The notes: a model not told the origin generated them from the sequence alone. DNA of 64,000 nucleotides from Dactylosporangium siamense (GCF_016862795.1 NZ_BONQ01000014.1:62001-126000), one strand, 5' to 3'; counted from the first letter of the stretch, positions 14,338-25,903 are shown. Numbers and translations: made by a program.

Positions 14338-14372
14338 TGGTAGCCCCGGCGCCGGGAGCGCCGGGGCTACCA
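14338..14372. terminator. strong hairpin terminator after the GH9 cellulase gene
   Basis: A perfect 14-bp stem (TGGTAGCCCCGGCG with CGCCGGGGCTACCA) closes a 7-nt loop, starting 5 nt past the cellulase stop on the minus strand. It ends 10 nt before the first gene of the kinase/Pth2 operon, leaving little room for a separate promoter there. Confidence 0.8.
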
Positions 14373-14376
14373 GCAT

Positions 14377-17223
<2,847 letters not shown>

Positions 17224-17245
17224 TCACCGCCCCTTCGAGGGGATC

Positions 17246-17650
17246 TCACCCCTGGCGGATGCCGTCCGCCCTGCTCACGCCGTGAAACTTTCGTGTGATC
17301 AGTACGTGGACCAGCACCAACGGCACGACGCCGACGGGGTACCAGATGAGGTCGACCGGGTCGAACGTCACCCCGAACACGTACCTGGCGAGAAGGCTGC
17401 GACTCGACAGCTCGGCCGGGACGCCGGTGAGCTGGAAGGTCTCCATCGCCCAGCAGAACGCGATCGCGGCGGCGCCGGCGACGAGCGGGGTCGTCCGGGG
17501 CCGGACGAAGAAGACCCCGGCGTAGATCATCGACGCGTAGAGGGCGGTGCCGGAGTATTGCCGCAGCGCACCGTCGTCGACGGCCCGGATGGCGAAGGCG
17601 ACGGCGAGCGCGAGCCCGGCGCCGAGCAGCGCCAACAGGCGGCTACGCAC
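17246..17650 (-). CDS. DUF2809-family membrane protein
   Basis: This 134-aa protein has about four membrane helices (LLALLGAGLALAVAFAIRAV; GTALYASMIYAGVFFV; PLVAGAAAIAFCWAMETFQL; DLIWYPVGVVPLVLVHVLI). The R-Q-Y-S-G-T-A-L-Y and FCWAMETFQLTG blocks match the DUF2809 family of small actinomycete and proteobacterial membrane proteins of unknown function. Its start overlaps the preceding lipoprotein gene by 8 nt, so they are co-transcribed. Confidence 0.82.
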   Translation of the reverse strand: MRSRLLALLGAGLALAVAFAIRAVDDGALRQYSGTALYASMIYAGVFFVRPRTTPLVAGAAAIAFCWAMETFQLTGVPAELSSRSLLARYVFGVTFDPVDLIWYPVGVVPLVLVHVLITRKFHGVSRADGIRQG

Positions 17651-18257
17651 GCGGGATCTTCACGGCGCGCCCGGTGCGCAGGTCGACCGCGGCGCCGCCC
17701 GGCTTGGGGTCCCCGGCAGTCAGCAGCACGGTCTGCCCGACCGGGACGCGCACCGCGAGGATCGCCGCGGCGATCGGGTCGCCGTCCTGCGGGTCGACCA
17801 GCGGCGCCGACTCGTAGCGGGTGGGGACGGCGCAGGGTCCGGTTGCGTCCGCCGGGCAGCCGACCCGCCAGGCGTCGGTCATTCGGGCCGAGACGATCAC
17901 GGTGCTCACCGGGTGGATCTTAGGATCCCCGCCGGGCAGCCGGGTGACCAGGGCGAGGACGTATTCGTGGGTGTCGTCGTCGGCGATCAGCCCGTCGCCG
18001 TCTCTGTGCCAGTCGGCCGCGCTCTCGTCGAGCTGCTGCGATGTGGCGACGGCGTCGACCCGCAGCGTGTCGAGGTCGGCGCCGGCGATGACGGGCACTC
18101 CGGCGAGCTTGCCGAGAACGGCCCGGTCGGCGTTGATGCAGCACTCGTCGTAGTCGGCCGGGGTGTCCTGGACCGCCTCGTCGAACGTGTCCGCGAACGG
18201 CCCGATGCAGCCGAGCAGGAGCACCGCGGCCACGGCGAGGAGCATTGATCGTCTCAC
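17643..18257 (-). CDS. putative lipoprotein of unknown function
   Basis: This is about 204 aa, starting at GTG 18257 (RRSMLLAVAAVLLLGCIGP); the two Arg and the LLLGC lipobox make a plausible lipoprotein signal, with a shorter ATG start at 18245 possible. The mature part contains DECCINADRAVLGKLAGVPVIAGADLDTLRV and a later CPADATGPCAVPTRYESAPLVDP segment with four Cys. I do not recognise the family. It is divergent from the MarR-GNAT regulator whose operator sits 35 bp away, so it may be in that regulon, together with the DUF2809 gene. Confidence 0.7.
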   Translation of the reverse strand: MRRSMLLAVAAVLLLGCIGPFADTFDEAVQDTPADYDECCINADRAVLGKLAGVPVIAGADLDTLRVDAVATSQQLDESAADWHRDGDGLIADDDTHEYVLALVTRLPGGDPKIHPVSTVIVSARMTDAWRVGCPADATGPCAVPTRYESAPLVDPQDGDPIAAAILAVRVPVGQTVLLTAGDPKPGGAAVDLRTGRAVKIPRA

Positions 18258-18291
18258 CGCGCCGAGTATGCCCGTCGCATGCCACCAATTA

Positions 18292-18307
18292 CCTGACTAT
18301 AGTCAGG
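18292..18307. promoter_or_regulatory. perfect 16-bp palindromic operator and leaderless promoter of the MarR-GNAT gene
   Basis: CCTGACTATAGTCAGG is a perfect palindrome. Its centre contains TATAGT, a good -10 hexamer spaced 7 bp from the ATG at 18311, with no ribosome site between. That suggests a leaderless transcript repressed when the palindrome is bound, most simply by the encoded MarR domain. Confidence 0.7.
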
Positions 18308-18310
18308 CAT

Positions 18311-19198
18311 ATGACCGAGGATCTGGTGGCGACCGTCCGCCGCTTCAACCGGACCGTGACGCAGCGCGTCGGCGCGCTCGACGACGAGTACCTGTCCCGG
18401 GGCAGGCCGCTCGGCCAGGCTCGCCTGCTGTGGGAGATCGGCCCGGCCGGCGCCGAGGTCGCCGCCCTGCGCGCCCGCCTGGGCCTGGACGCGGGCTACC
18501 TGAGCCGGTTGCTGCGGGCCCTCGAGGCCGACGGCCTGGTCGACGTCTGCGCCGGCACGGGTGGCGACGCCCGCGTCCGCGAGGCCACCCTGACCACCGA
18601 AGGCCGGGCCGAGTGGGCGGTGCTCGACCGCGAGTCCGACGACCTGGCGCGCTCGATCCTCGGCCCCCTCAGCACCGGCCAGCAGGGCCGCCTGGCGACC
18701 GCGATGGCCGAGGTCGAGCGCCTGCTCATGGCCTCGATGATCGACCTGGCGCCGAGCCCGCCGGGCGACCCGCGGGCCCGCTCGTGCCTGCGCGCCTACG
18801 CCCGGGAGCTGTCCCAGCGCTTCGACGCCGGCTTCGACCCAGCGGTCAGCAAGCCCGTCGACGACGATGACCTGGTCCCGCCGAAGGGCGTGTTCCTCCT
18901 GGCCACACTGTCCGGCGAGCCGGTCGGCTGCGGCGCCCTGAAGCTGCTCCCGGACGTGCCGGCGGAGATCAAGCGCCTGTGGGTGTCCGGGACGGTGCGC
19001 GGTCTCGGCGTCGGCCGGCGCATCCTGAGCGAGCTGGAACGCCGCGCCGCCGAGGCCGGCCGGGACTCGGTGCGCCTGGACACCAACCGCAACCTGGTCG
19101 AGGCGATCCGCCTCTACCGCTCCAGCGGCTACACCGAGGTCCCCGCCTACAACGACGAGCCGTATGCCCACCACTGGTTCTCCAAGCGGCTCACCTAG
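18311..19198 (+). CDS. MarR HTH / GNAT acetyltransferase fusion protein
   Basis: This 295-aa protein starts at ATG 18311 (MTEDLVATVRRFNRTVTQRVG). Residues 1-145 form a MarR winged helix (LGQARLLWEIGPAGAEV, LGLDAGYLSRLLRALEADGLV, RVREATLTTEGRAEW). Residues 150-295 are a GNAT domain with the acetyl-CoA loop VRGLGVGRRILSELERRAAEAG and LYRSSGYTEVP. This fusion is a known actinobacterial family whose acetylation target is mostly uncharacterised. It should autoregulate through the palindrome just upstream. It ends in UAG. Confidence 0.9.
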   Translation: MTEDLVATVRRFNRTVTQRVGALDDEYLSRGRPLGQARLLWEIGPAGAEVAALRARLGLDAGYLSRLLRALEADGLVDVCAGTGGDARVREATLTTEGRAEWAVLDRESDDLARSILGPLSTGQQGRLATAMAEVERLLMASMIDLAPSPPGDPRARSCLRAYARELSQRFDAGFDPAVSKPVDDDDLVPPKGVFLLATLSGEPVGCGALKLLPDVPAEIKRLWVSGTVRGLGVGRRILSELERRAAEAGRDSVRLDTNRNLVEAIRLYRSSGYTEVPAYNDEPYAHHWFSKRLT

Positions 19199-19372
19199 CG
19201 ATTCCCATGACCAGGCCTTCGATGGTGCGAACTCGCCAGAGGATCACCGCGCCGCACCGCCTGGAGATCCGGGAGAGCACCAGCCCCCGCGCGACGGCGT
19301 AGCAATGGACCTCGCCGCTGCGTGCCGGACCCGGGAACCGTTCATCCGGTCCCGGGCCTACGATCTTCGATC

Positions 19373-19966
19373 ATGGTGGAACCGTTGCACGACCGCATCG
19401 AACTCGCCGGTGAGGTCGGCGGCATCGAGTCGATGGTGGTCGACGGCCGGCGCTGGTTCTTCGGCTTCTCCTACAGCTCCGACCTGGTGCTGACCCCGCT
19501 GATCGAGGACCCCGCCGAGATGGCCGCGTTCGCCGCCCGGCACCTGGCGCAGACCGACGGCCGGCACGACGCCGCGTACTGGCTCGAACTGGTCGAGCTG
19601 TCGGTGGCGGAGTCCGCGCTGACGGACGACGACGAGGACCGGACCGTCGACACCGCGGCGCTGGCCCGGGAACCCGCCCTCTCCTACCACCTGCGATACC
19701 TGCTGGGCGCCGCGACGGGCTGGCGGGACGACACCGTCCACGCCGAGCCTGACGTCGTCGCCGCCTTCGCCACGCTCGGTGTGCCGAGCGCCGACGCCGA
19801 CAGCCTGGAGCAGGCGGTGGACGCCCTCGGCGGCACCGGCGCGACGCGGGCGGCCGCGCAGCTGATCCTGCGCCGGCACCTGGCGCGGACGCTGGCCGAC
19901 CTGCCGGGCAACTGGCCGGTGGTGTTCGCCGCCCTGCGCCCCCTGGGCGGGGCGGATGACCAGTAG
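19373..19966 (+). CDS. hypothetical protein
   Basis: This 197-aa soluble protein starts at ATG 19373 (MVEPLHDRIELAGEVGGIES); a longer frame to 19322 lacks support. It is acidic, without a signal or membrane segment, and predicted mostly helical in the C-terminal half (AAAQLILRRHLARTLADLPGNW). I recognise no family. It precedes another unknown gene by 10 bp, so the two are probably one operon. It ends in UAG. A GC-rich imperfect hairpin lies in the 174-bp gap upstream of it. Confidence 0.7.
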   Translation: MVEPLHDRIELAGEVGGIESMVVDGRRWFFGFSYSSDLVLTPLIEDPAEMAAFAARHLAQTDGRHDAAYWLELVELSVAESALTDDDEDRTVDTAALAREPALSYHLRYLLGAATGWRDDTVHAEPDVVAAFATLGVPSADADSLEQAVDALGGTGATRAAAQLILRRHLARTLADLPGNWPVVFAALRPLGGADDQ

Positions 19967-19976
19967 ATTGACGGGC

Positions 19977-20639
19977 ATGACGTCGGTGTTGTCGTTGTCC
20001 GTCGAGGATCTTCGGGTGATCGTGCGGATCGACGGCGAGGACGTCAGTCGCGCCGACGGCCACGCCGGCCCCGATCCGTGGCAGGTGCTGGTGCCGGTCA
20101 ACCGGTTCGTGGCGACCGGCGAGACCACGACCGCGACGATCGCCCGCTGCCCGAGCTGCGGCCCGGGGTGCTTCTCCGTCCGGGCGCAGATCCGCCGCGA
20201 GGGTGCCGCGGTGCGCTGGGAGTGGGGCCCGACCGGCGCGGCGGCGCTGGTGACCGAGCGGCGCACGGCGCTGTTCGACGCCGTGGCCTATGACGCCGAG
20301 GTGGCCCGCGCCGGGGCGGAGCGCGGCTGGGAGACGGCGGCGCTGCGGGCCGGGCGGCTCATCCTCGTCGACCTGGCCCTGCCACCGGGGATCGAGAGTG
20401 TCAGGGTCTACGCCCGCCAGGCCGGCACGATCGAGGTGGAGCTCGTGGAGCCGGACGAGTATCAGATCTGGGTGACGCTGCCCTGGGACGAGGCGCGGCC
20501 CGACGGGAGTGCCGCCGAGGCGCGGGCCGTGCTCGCCGGGCCGGCCGCGGACTGGACGGCGAAGTGGCACAGCATTCAGGGCGGCCGCGAGGAGCCGCCG
20601 GCGTACGCCGGTCCGGCCTGGGAGCACCTGGAGTTCTGA
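19977..20639 (+). CDS. hypothetical beta-rich protein
   Basis: This 220-aa protein starts at ATG 19977 (MTSVLSLSVEDLRVIVRIDGED). Early residues contain a Cys cluster (IARCPSCGPGCF) that could bind zinc. The middle is beta-rich (GIESVRVYARQAGTIEVELVEPDEYQIWVTLPW) and the C-terminus carries AADWTAKWHSIQGG. There is no signal or membrane segment. Function is unknown; it is adjacent to, and likely co-transcribed with, the preceding unknown gene. Confidence 0.7.
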   Translation: MTSVLSLSVEDLRVIVRIDGEDVSRADGHAGPDPWQVLVPVNRFVATGETTTATIARCPSCGPGCFSVRAQIRREGAAVRWEWGPTGAAALVTERRTALFDAVAYDAEVARAGAERGWETAALRAGRLILVDLALPPGIESVRVYARQAGTIEVELVEPDEYQIWVTLPWDEARPDGSAAEARAVLAGPAADWTAKWHSIQGGREEPPAYAGPAWEHLEF

Positions 20640-20656
20640 TCCGGGACGCGCCGGGG

Positions 20657-20682
20657 CGCCCGGGGAAGCCTTCCCCCGGGCG
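20657..20682. terminator. hairpin between convergent genes
   Basis: CGCCCGGGGAAG pairs with CTTCCCCCGGGCG apart from one bulged C, with a very short loop. It lies between the plus-strand hypothetical gene and the minus-strand substrate-binding protein gene and can serve both. Confidence 0.6.
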
Positions 20683-20697
20683 TCACGGTCGGTTGGG

Positions 20698-21714
20698 TCA
20701 GGCGTTGGACTTCGGCAGGCCGGGCGGGTTCACCTGGGAGGTCGGCACGGCCTCGGTGTCGAGGTTGTAGGCGGCGAGCCACTGCTGGTACTGGCCGTTG
20801 GCGATCAGGTAGTTGATCGCCTCGGCGAGGGCCTTGGCCAGCTGGTTGTCCTTCTTGGTGGTGGCCGCGATCAGGCCCTGGAGGGTCTCACCGGCGCCGG
20901 AGTAGGTGCCGGCGTTGCGGACGGCGTCGGCGGTGCCCTTGGTCCGGCTGAGCTGGTAGGCGATGCCCGGGTTCGGGCCGAAGTAGGCGTCGAGCTGCCC
21001 GGAGACGAGCGCCTTGAACGTGGTCGGCGTGTCGGCGAAGTACTTGATCTCGAAGGGCTTGCCCTCGGCCTTCAGCTTCTCCTGCCACGCGACCAGGATC
21101 TTCTCCTGGTTGGTGCCGGCGCCGACGGCGACCTTGAGCCCGGCGAGCTTCCTGTAGTCCTTGTCGAAGTTCCAGGCGTTGCCGTCCTTCACGGCGAAGC
21201 CCAGGTTGTCCTGCCGGTAGGAGGCGAAGTCGTACCTCTCCTTGCGCTGTTCGGTGTCGGTGATGTTCGAGAAGCCGACCTCGGTCTTGCCGGAGTCGAT
21301 GCCGACGAACAGGTTGTCCCACGTGGCGTTGTTGATCTCGGGCGTGAGACCGAACACGGCCGCGACGAGACGGCCGAGGTCGGGCTCGGCGCCGGTGAGG
21401 GTCTTGTCGTCGTCACCGACGAAGGCGAGGGGCGGGAAACCCGTCGGCAGGGCGCCGAGGCCGATGGTCAGCTTGCCGTCGGACTTGATGGCGTCGGGCA
21501 CCAGATCCGCGATCTTCTGTTGCTTCTCGACCTTGATCTCGGTCTTCTGGGCGATGCCGTTGGCCTGGGCACCGATGGTCACCGTGCCTGCGCCGGCCGG
21601 GGTGCCGGCGTTCGCCTTGTCCTCGTCGCTGCCGCAGGCGGAGAGGCTCGCGGCGAGCACGACGGCAAGGGCTGCGGCCGAGAACGTCCGGCCGGTAGGT
21701 CTGACGGTGGTCAT
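20698..21714 (-). CDS. ABC transporter solute-binding lipoprotein, polar amino acid family 3
   Basis: This 338-aa protein has a lipobox signal (FSAAALAVVLAASLSACGSDED). The mature part has the SBP_bac_3 core: KLTIGLGALPTGFPPLAFVGDDDKTLTGAEPDLGRLVAAVFG, then WDNLFVGIDSGKTEVGFSNITDTEQRKERYDFASYRQDNLGF, typical of periplasmic-type amino-acid receptors. It delivers the solute to the permease and ATPase encoded upstream on the same strand. The exact solute (amino acid, cystine or a sulfur compound) cannot be read from the sequence. Confidence 0.93.
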   Translation of the reverse strand: MTTVRPTGRTFSAAALAVVLAASLSACGSDEDKANAGTPAGAGTVTIGAQANGIAQKTEIKVEKQQKIADLVPDAIKSDGKLTIGLGALPTGFPPLAFVGDDDKTLTGAEPDLGRLVAAVFGLTPEINNATWDNLFVGIDSGKTEVGFSNITDTEQRKERYDFASYRQDNLGFAVKDGNAWNFDKDYRKLAGLKVAVGAGTNQEKILVAWQEKLKAEGKPFEIKYFADTPTTFKALVSGQLDAYFGPNPGIAYQLSRTKGTADAVRNAGTYSGAGETLQGLIAATTKKDNQLAKALAEAINYLIANGQYQQWLAAYNLDTEAVPTSQVNPPGLPKSNA

Positions 21715-21761
21715 GGTTCGTTCTCCCTGGAAATCAGAGCTGGAAAATTCAGAGCTGGAGA

Positions 21762-22541
21762 TCAGAGCACTTTGGAAAGGAATTCCCGGGTGCGGGAATG
21801 GTGTGGCGCGGTGAGCACCTGGGCCGGCGGCCCCTGTTCGACGACGAGGCCTTCGTCGATGAACACGACGGTGTCGGCGACCTCACGGGCGAAGCCGATC
21901 TCGTGGGTGACGATGATGAGCGTGGTGCCGGTCGCGGCGAGCTGCCGGATCACCGAGAGCACCTCCCCGACCAGTTCCGGGTCCAGCGCCGAGGTCGGTT
22001 CGTCGAAGAGCAGCAGCGTCGGCTCCAGCGCGAGGGCGCGGGCGATCGCGACGCGCTGCTGCTGGCCGCCGGACAGCTGCCGCGGATACGCGTCGCCACG
22101 GTCACCGAGGCCGACCTTGGCGAGCAGTTCGACGGCCCGCTCGAAGGCGGCGGACTTGTCGAGCCGCTTGTGCGCGATCAGCGGCTCGGCGACGTTGTCC
22201 CGCGCGGTGAGGTTGGGGAAGAGGTTGAAGCTCTGCGCGACGAACCCGATGCGGGTCCGCTGGTGCCGCACGGCGCGCTGGGACAGCTCGTGCAGGTGCG
22301 TGCCGCGGACCTCGACACCGATCAGGTCGCCGTGGACCGCGACGTAACCGAGGTCGGGCTTCTCCAGGTGGTTGACGGTGCGCAGCAGCGTCGACTTGCC
22401 GGAGCCGGACGGGCCGATGATCGCCACGACGTCGCCGGGGTTGACGGTGAGGTCGACGCCGTTGAGGACCTCGCGCGTCCCGAACGACTTGTGCACGTTG
22501 CGGATCTCCAGGGCCGCGGCCGCGTTCAGCGTCGCCGTCAT
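21762..22541 (-). CDS. amino-acid ABC transporter ATP-binding protein
   Basis: This 259-aa protein starts at ATG 22541 (MTATLNAAAALEIRNVHKSFG), sharing one base with the permease stop (TGATG). It has Walker A GPSGSGKST, Q-loop FVAQSFNLFPNLT, signature LSGGQQQRVAIARAL, Walker B LLLFDEPTSALD and the switch His in IIVTHEIGFAREV. It powers import by the adjacent permease and binding protein. Confidence 0.96.
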   Translation of the reverse strand: MTATLNAAAALEIRNVHKSFGTREVLNGVDLTVNPGDVVAIIGPSGSGKSTLLRTVNHLEKPDLGYVAVHGDLIGVEVRGTHLHELSQRAVRHQRTRIGFVAQSFNLFPNLTARDNVAEPLIAHKRLDKSAAFERAVELLAKVGLGDRGDAYPRQLSGGQQQRVAIARALALEPTLLLFDEPTSALDPELVGEVLSVIRQLAATGTTLIIVTHEIGFAREVADTVVFIDEGLVVEQGPPAQVLTAPHHSRTREFLSKVL

Positions 22542-23524
22542 CAGAAGCCCCTCCGGGTCAGGCGGACGTAGGACGAGGTGGTGAAGTTGCGCAGCCGCTG
22601 GATCGGGGTCGGCGGCAGCGCGCGGGCGTTGCCCCGGGCGTAGAACCGCTCGACGTAGAACTGCACGACCGACAGCACGGCGGTGAGGACGAGATACCAG
22701 GTGGCACCGACGATCAGGATCGGCACGATCGACTCGGGGTGCCGCGACTCCAGCACGTACACCGCGCCGAACAGGTCGAGCAGCGAGACGTAGTACACCA
22801 GCGAGCTGGCCTTGATCAGGCCGACGAGCTGGTTGCCGTAGGCGGGCACGATGGAGCGCAGCGCCTGCGGCAGCACGATCCGGCGCAGCTGCCGGGCCTT
22901 GGTGAGGCCGAGGGCGTTGGCGGCCTCGATCTGGCCGCCCTCCACGGACAGGATGCCGCCGCGGATGACCTCCGCCGCGTACGCCGCCTCGTTGAGGCTC
23001 AGCGCGATGACGCCGATCGCCAGCGGCGTGAGCGCGCTGGTCTGCACCTCGGCGAAGACCGGGCCCCAGGGGATGCCGACGCCGAGCCGCGGGTAGAAGT
23101 ACGAGAAGTTGAACGTGATGATCAGTAGCAGCGGCAGCGGCAGCGCGCGGAAGAACCACACGTACGCCCATGACAGGCCGTTGATCAGCGGGTTCGTCGA
23201 CAGCCGGCCGAGCGCGACGAGCACGCCGAGGACCAGCCCGACGACCGCGCTCAGGGCGACGACCTGCAGCGTGACCACGACGCCGTCGAGGATCGACTCG
23301 CGGGTGAAGTACGCCCAGAACTTGTTCCACTCGTAGTGGGAGTTGGTGAAGACGCCGACGATGAACTGGGTGAGCACCACGAGCACGGCCGCGCTGACGA
23401 TCCAGCGCCATGGGCGCAGCCGCGGGGTGACCCGGCGGTGCGCCACCTGCGGGTCGAACCGGGTGACGTGATCGCTGATCGGTGGATGTTCGGACGGCGG
23501 TGTCAGCGTTACGGGCTCACTCAT
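22541..23524 (-). CDS. amino-acid ABC transporter permease (HisM/GlnP family)
   Basis: This 327-aa protein starts at ATG 23524 (MSEPVTLTPPSEHPPISDH). An N-terminal cytoplasmic extension of about 45 residues precedes the membrane helix PWRWIVSAAVLVVLTQFIVGVF. The BPD_transp_1 core includes ILDGVVVTLQVVALSAVVGLVLGVLVAL and the EAA loop around EVIRGGILSVEGGQIEAANALGLT. A single permease gene implies a homodimer. It is the first gene of the permease-ATPase-receptor operon. Confidence 0.94.
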   Translation of the reverse strand: MSEPVTLTPPSEHPPISDHVTRFDPQVAHRRVTPRLRPWRWIVSAAVLVVLTQFIVGVFTNSHYEWNKFWAYFTRESILDGVVVTLQVVALSAVVGLVLGVLVALGRLSTNPLINGLSWAYVWFFRALPLPLLLIITFNFSYFYPRLGVGIPWGPVFAEVQTSALTPLAIGVIALSLNEAAYAAEVIRGGILSVEGGQIEAANALGLTKARQLRRIVLPQALRSIVPAYGNQLVGLIKASSLVYYVSLLDLFGAVYVLESRHPESIVPILIVGATWYLVLTAVLSVVQFYVERFYARGNARALPPTPIQRLRNFTTSSYVRLTRRGF

Positions 23525-23625
23525 GCGAGGGCTCCATCGGGTATGACGGCAGGCCCGCACCACGGGAGCGCGAGCAGTGAAGGGATTCGGGGGATGGCGG
23601 TGCGTCCTCGCGGCCGCCTACTGAA

Positions 23626-23654
23626 ACGGTAGGGAGCCCGGTATTAGTTGTCAA
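23626..23654 (-). promoter_or_regulatory. sigma-70-type promoter of the ABC importer operon
   Basis: On the minus strand TTGACA (23654-23649) and TACCGT (23631-23626) are separated by exactly 17 bp and point at the permease gene about 100 bp away. The near-palindrome CCCTATCGGG at 23656-23665 just upstream is an operator or activator-site candidate. The rest of the 279-bp gap to 23803 shows no gene. Confidence 0.65.
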
Positions 23655-23803
23655 TCCCTATCGGGTAACTAGTATTTAGGCATCCACGCCCGTGCCGCTG
23701 CGCGGCGCGGAAGGCCCTGGGAAAATGGTCCGGGCGCAGGTGTCGATTCGGGGTGGTCCCTTTCGTAGCCCTGATGAGAGCCTTTCACCTACGGAGGATC
23801 ACC

Positions 23804-24163
23804 ATGAAGCTGTACCTGCTGTCGGTGCACACCGTCGAGGGCGAGCAGCCGCTGTCCGACGAGGACACCCGGACCATGTTCCGTGAGACCGACAGGGTCA
23901 ACGACGAACTGCGGGCCGCGGGCGCCTGGGTCTTCGCCGGCGGCCTCCTGCCGGTGGACAGCGCCGCCGTCGTGCGGATCCAGGGCGGCACCGCCACCAC
24001 GACCGACGGGCCGTTCGCCGAGACGAAGGAGCACGTCGCCGGGTTCTGGGTCATCCGGTGCGCGGACCTGGACGAGGCGCTGGCCTGGGCCGGGAAGTGC
24101 GCGGTGGCCTGCTTCGGACCGGTCGAGGTGCGACCCTTCGACGAGCTGACCAACGCCTCCTGA
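23804..24163 (+). CDS. YCII-related (DGPF) domain protein
   Basis: This 119-aa protein starts at ATG 23804 (MKLYLLSVHTVEGEQPLSDED), with GGAGG at 23793-23797. TTTDGPFAETKEHVAGFWVIRCADLDEALAWAGKC is the DGPF/YCII signature region. These ferredoxin-like dimers are often encoded beside ECF sigma factors of the SigJ/ECF41-like groups, but none is adjacent here. The enzymatic role is unknown. Confidence 0.9.
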   Translation: MKLYLLSVHTVEGEQPLSDEDTRTMFRETDRVNDELRAAGAWVFAGGLLPVDSAAVVRIQGGTATTTDGPFAETKEHVAGFWVIRCADLDEALAWAGKCAVACFGPVEVRPFDELTNAS

Positions 24164-24171
24164 TCGCCGGG

Positions 24172-24852
24172 TCAGCTCATGCGTTCTCCCGAGGCGCTGC
24201 CGATCAGGGCCTCGATCCGGGCGGCGAGGACCAGGTCCATGGCACCTTCGAGGCGGACGTCGATCGCGGCGGAGGGCTGGGGCCGGGCGAGGCGGACGAG
24301 CAGCGGCGGCGTGCCCGCGAGGGGGTACTCGAACGAGGCGCCCGGGTCGTCGAACGCCCCAGTCAGTGCCGCCTCGTCCAGGTCGTCGTAGGCGTACCCG
24401 ATGCAGCGGCCGACCCGCTGGAGCAGCCACCCGAGGCGGTCCTCATCGACCCGCCCGGCGACGTGCCCGATCGCGTCGAGGTCCGCCCCGCCCGGGCCGG
24501 TCGGGCTGGGCCGGGTCAGCTGGTCGCACTGCGGGTCGTAGCAGTCCATGCCATACGCGCCGGCGAGGACGGGCAGCGCGTCGGTGGCGGGCCAGTGGTA
24601 CGGGAGCGTGAGCAGGACATACCGGTGGGCGGCGTCGGCGGGGCCCGCGGGGCGCGGCCACGGCTGGTCGGTGTGCCACGGCTCGAGGTAATTGACGACG
24701 TCCGGCCAGCGGCGCACGAGCTCGGCGCGGAACTCCAGCACCCGCGGGTCCGGCGCCAGCCGGCCGGGGCGCCCCTCCGCGAGCCGGCCGGCCGTCCGGC
24801 CGGGGTTGCGCACCGCGCCGGTGGGCCAGAAGTACAGGTCGTAGCTCACCCA
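24172..24852 (-). CDS. hypothetical cytoplasmic protein
   Basis: This is about 226 aa, starting at GTG 24852 (SYDLYFWPTGAVRNPGR), preferred over an ATG 45 nt upstream because SYDLYFW is a recurrent N-terminus of actinomycete hypothetical proteins. The sequence has no signal peptide or membrane helix. It contains HRYVLLTLPYHWPATDALPVLAGAYGMDCYDPQCDQL in the middle. I can assign no activity. It is convergent with the YCII gene, 8 bp away. Confidence 0.7.
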   Translation of the reverse strand, partial: WVSYDLYFWPTGAVRNPGRTAGRLAEGRPGRLAPDPRVLEFRAELVRRWPDVVNYLEPWHTDQPWPRPAGPADAAHRYVLLTLPYHWPATDALPVLAGAYGMDCYDPQCDQLTRPSPTGPGGADLDAIGHVAGRVDEDRLGWLLQRVGRCIGYAYDDLDEAALTGAFDDPGASFEYPLAGTPPLLVRLARPQPSAAIDVRLEGAMDLVLAARIEALIGSASGERMS

Positions 24853-24927
24853 TAGCAGCCTAAAGGGGGGATCCGAACCGGTCGGCCAACTGGCCAAGGG
24901 CCACCGGGATCGTTATCTTCGGGGTCC

Positions 24928-25893
24928 ATGACAGGTCCCGACGGAGACGCCGAGCCGCTACGGGTGCCGCCGTGGCTCGCCGGCCACGTGCCGGCCGCCG
25001 GGACGGAGCCGGGCCCGGTCGAGCCGCCGGTCGAGCCGCGCGCCGAGCCGCCGGTCAGGCCGCCGGTCGAGCCGCCGGTCAGGCCACCGGTCGAGCCGCG
25101 TGCCGAGCCCGCCGTGGTCGACGTGGTCGCCGACGAGGCGGACTGGCCGGTGGCGCCGGACCGGGACGGCTGGCACGCCACCGACGAGCCGTCCGAGCTG
25201 CGCCGCCGGCTCACGCCGTGGTGGCCGCGGCTGATCGTGGCCGGCGTCGCCACGGCCCTGTCGCTGCTGGCGATCCTGCTGGTGTCGGCGCTGCTCGGGG
25301 GCGGCGGTGGCCCCGACCGCCGGGCCGCTCCCCCGGCCGGGGCGCCCACCTGGTCCGACGTGTCCATGCCCGGTCCCACGCCCGCCGAGGCAACACGGGC
25401 GCCGTCGACCGTCGCGTCGGCGACCACCGCCTCGGCGACCACCACCTCGACGCGGTCGTCGCCACGGTCGTCGCCGCCGGTGACGTTCGGGCCGGTCACG
25501 TACGAGGCGGAGGCGCCAGGCAACACGCGCGGCGGGTCGGCGTGGGTGGACCGGTACCCGGGCGCGTCGGGCGGTTCGATCGTGCGCAACATCGGCGACT
25601 GGGGCAGCCGCGACGGTGACGGATTCCTGCGGTTCGAGAACGTCACGGTTCCGGTCGCCGGCACGTACACGTTGCGGCTGTTCCACGTGAACATCGACAA
25701 CGAGCGGACCCGGACCGCGGTCGTCACCGTGGCCGGGCGGGACCCGCAACGGGTCACGCTCACCGGCGGTTCGACCTGCTGCACCGGCTCGACACTGAAG
25801 GTGCAGCTGCGCAAGGACGGCAACACCATCACCGTGTCCAACCCGGACGGGCACGCGCCGTCGGTCGACCGGATCGTGCTCAGCCTGCCCTGA
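24928..25893 (+). CDS. membrane-anchored CBM6/35-like carbohydrate-binding protein
   Basis: This 321-aa protein has an N-terminal cytoplasmic tail with tandem Pro/Glu/Val repeats (EPPVRPPVEPPVRPPVEP) at about residues 31-62, one membrane helix (RLIVAGVATALSLLAILLVSALLG) near 90-115, and a Ser/Thr/Pro linker. The C-terminal beta-sandwich begins VTYEAEAPGNTRGG and has AGTYTLRLFHVNIDNERTR and VDRIVLSLP, the pattern of CBM6/CBM35 modules. It probably displays a sugar-binding domain on the outer face. The Pro-rich tail is coded by an imperfect DNA tandem repeat around 25015-25110. Confidence 0.8.
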   Translation: MTGPDGDAEPLRVPPWLAGHVPAAGTEPGPVEPPVEPRAEPPVRPPVEPPVRPPVEPRAEPAVVDVVADEADWPVAPDRDGWHATDEPSELRRRLTPWWPRLIVAGVATALSLLAILLVSALLGGGGGPDRRAAPPAGAPTWSDVSMPGPTPAEATRAPSTVASATTASATTTSTRSSPRSSPPVTFGPVTYEAEAPGNTRGGSAWVDRYPGASGGSIVRNIGDWGSRDGDGFLRFENVTVPVAGTYTLRLFHVNIDNERTRTAVVTVAGRDPQRVTLTGGSTCCTGSTLKVQLRKDGNTITVSNPDGHAPSVDRIVLSLP

Positions 25894-25903
25894 TCCGGCG
25901 CGG

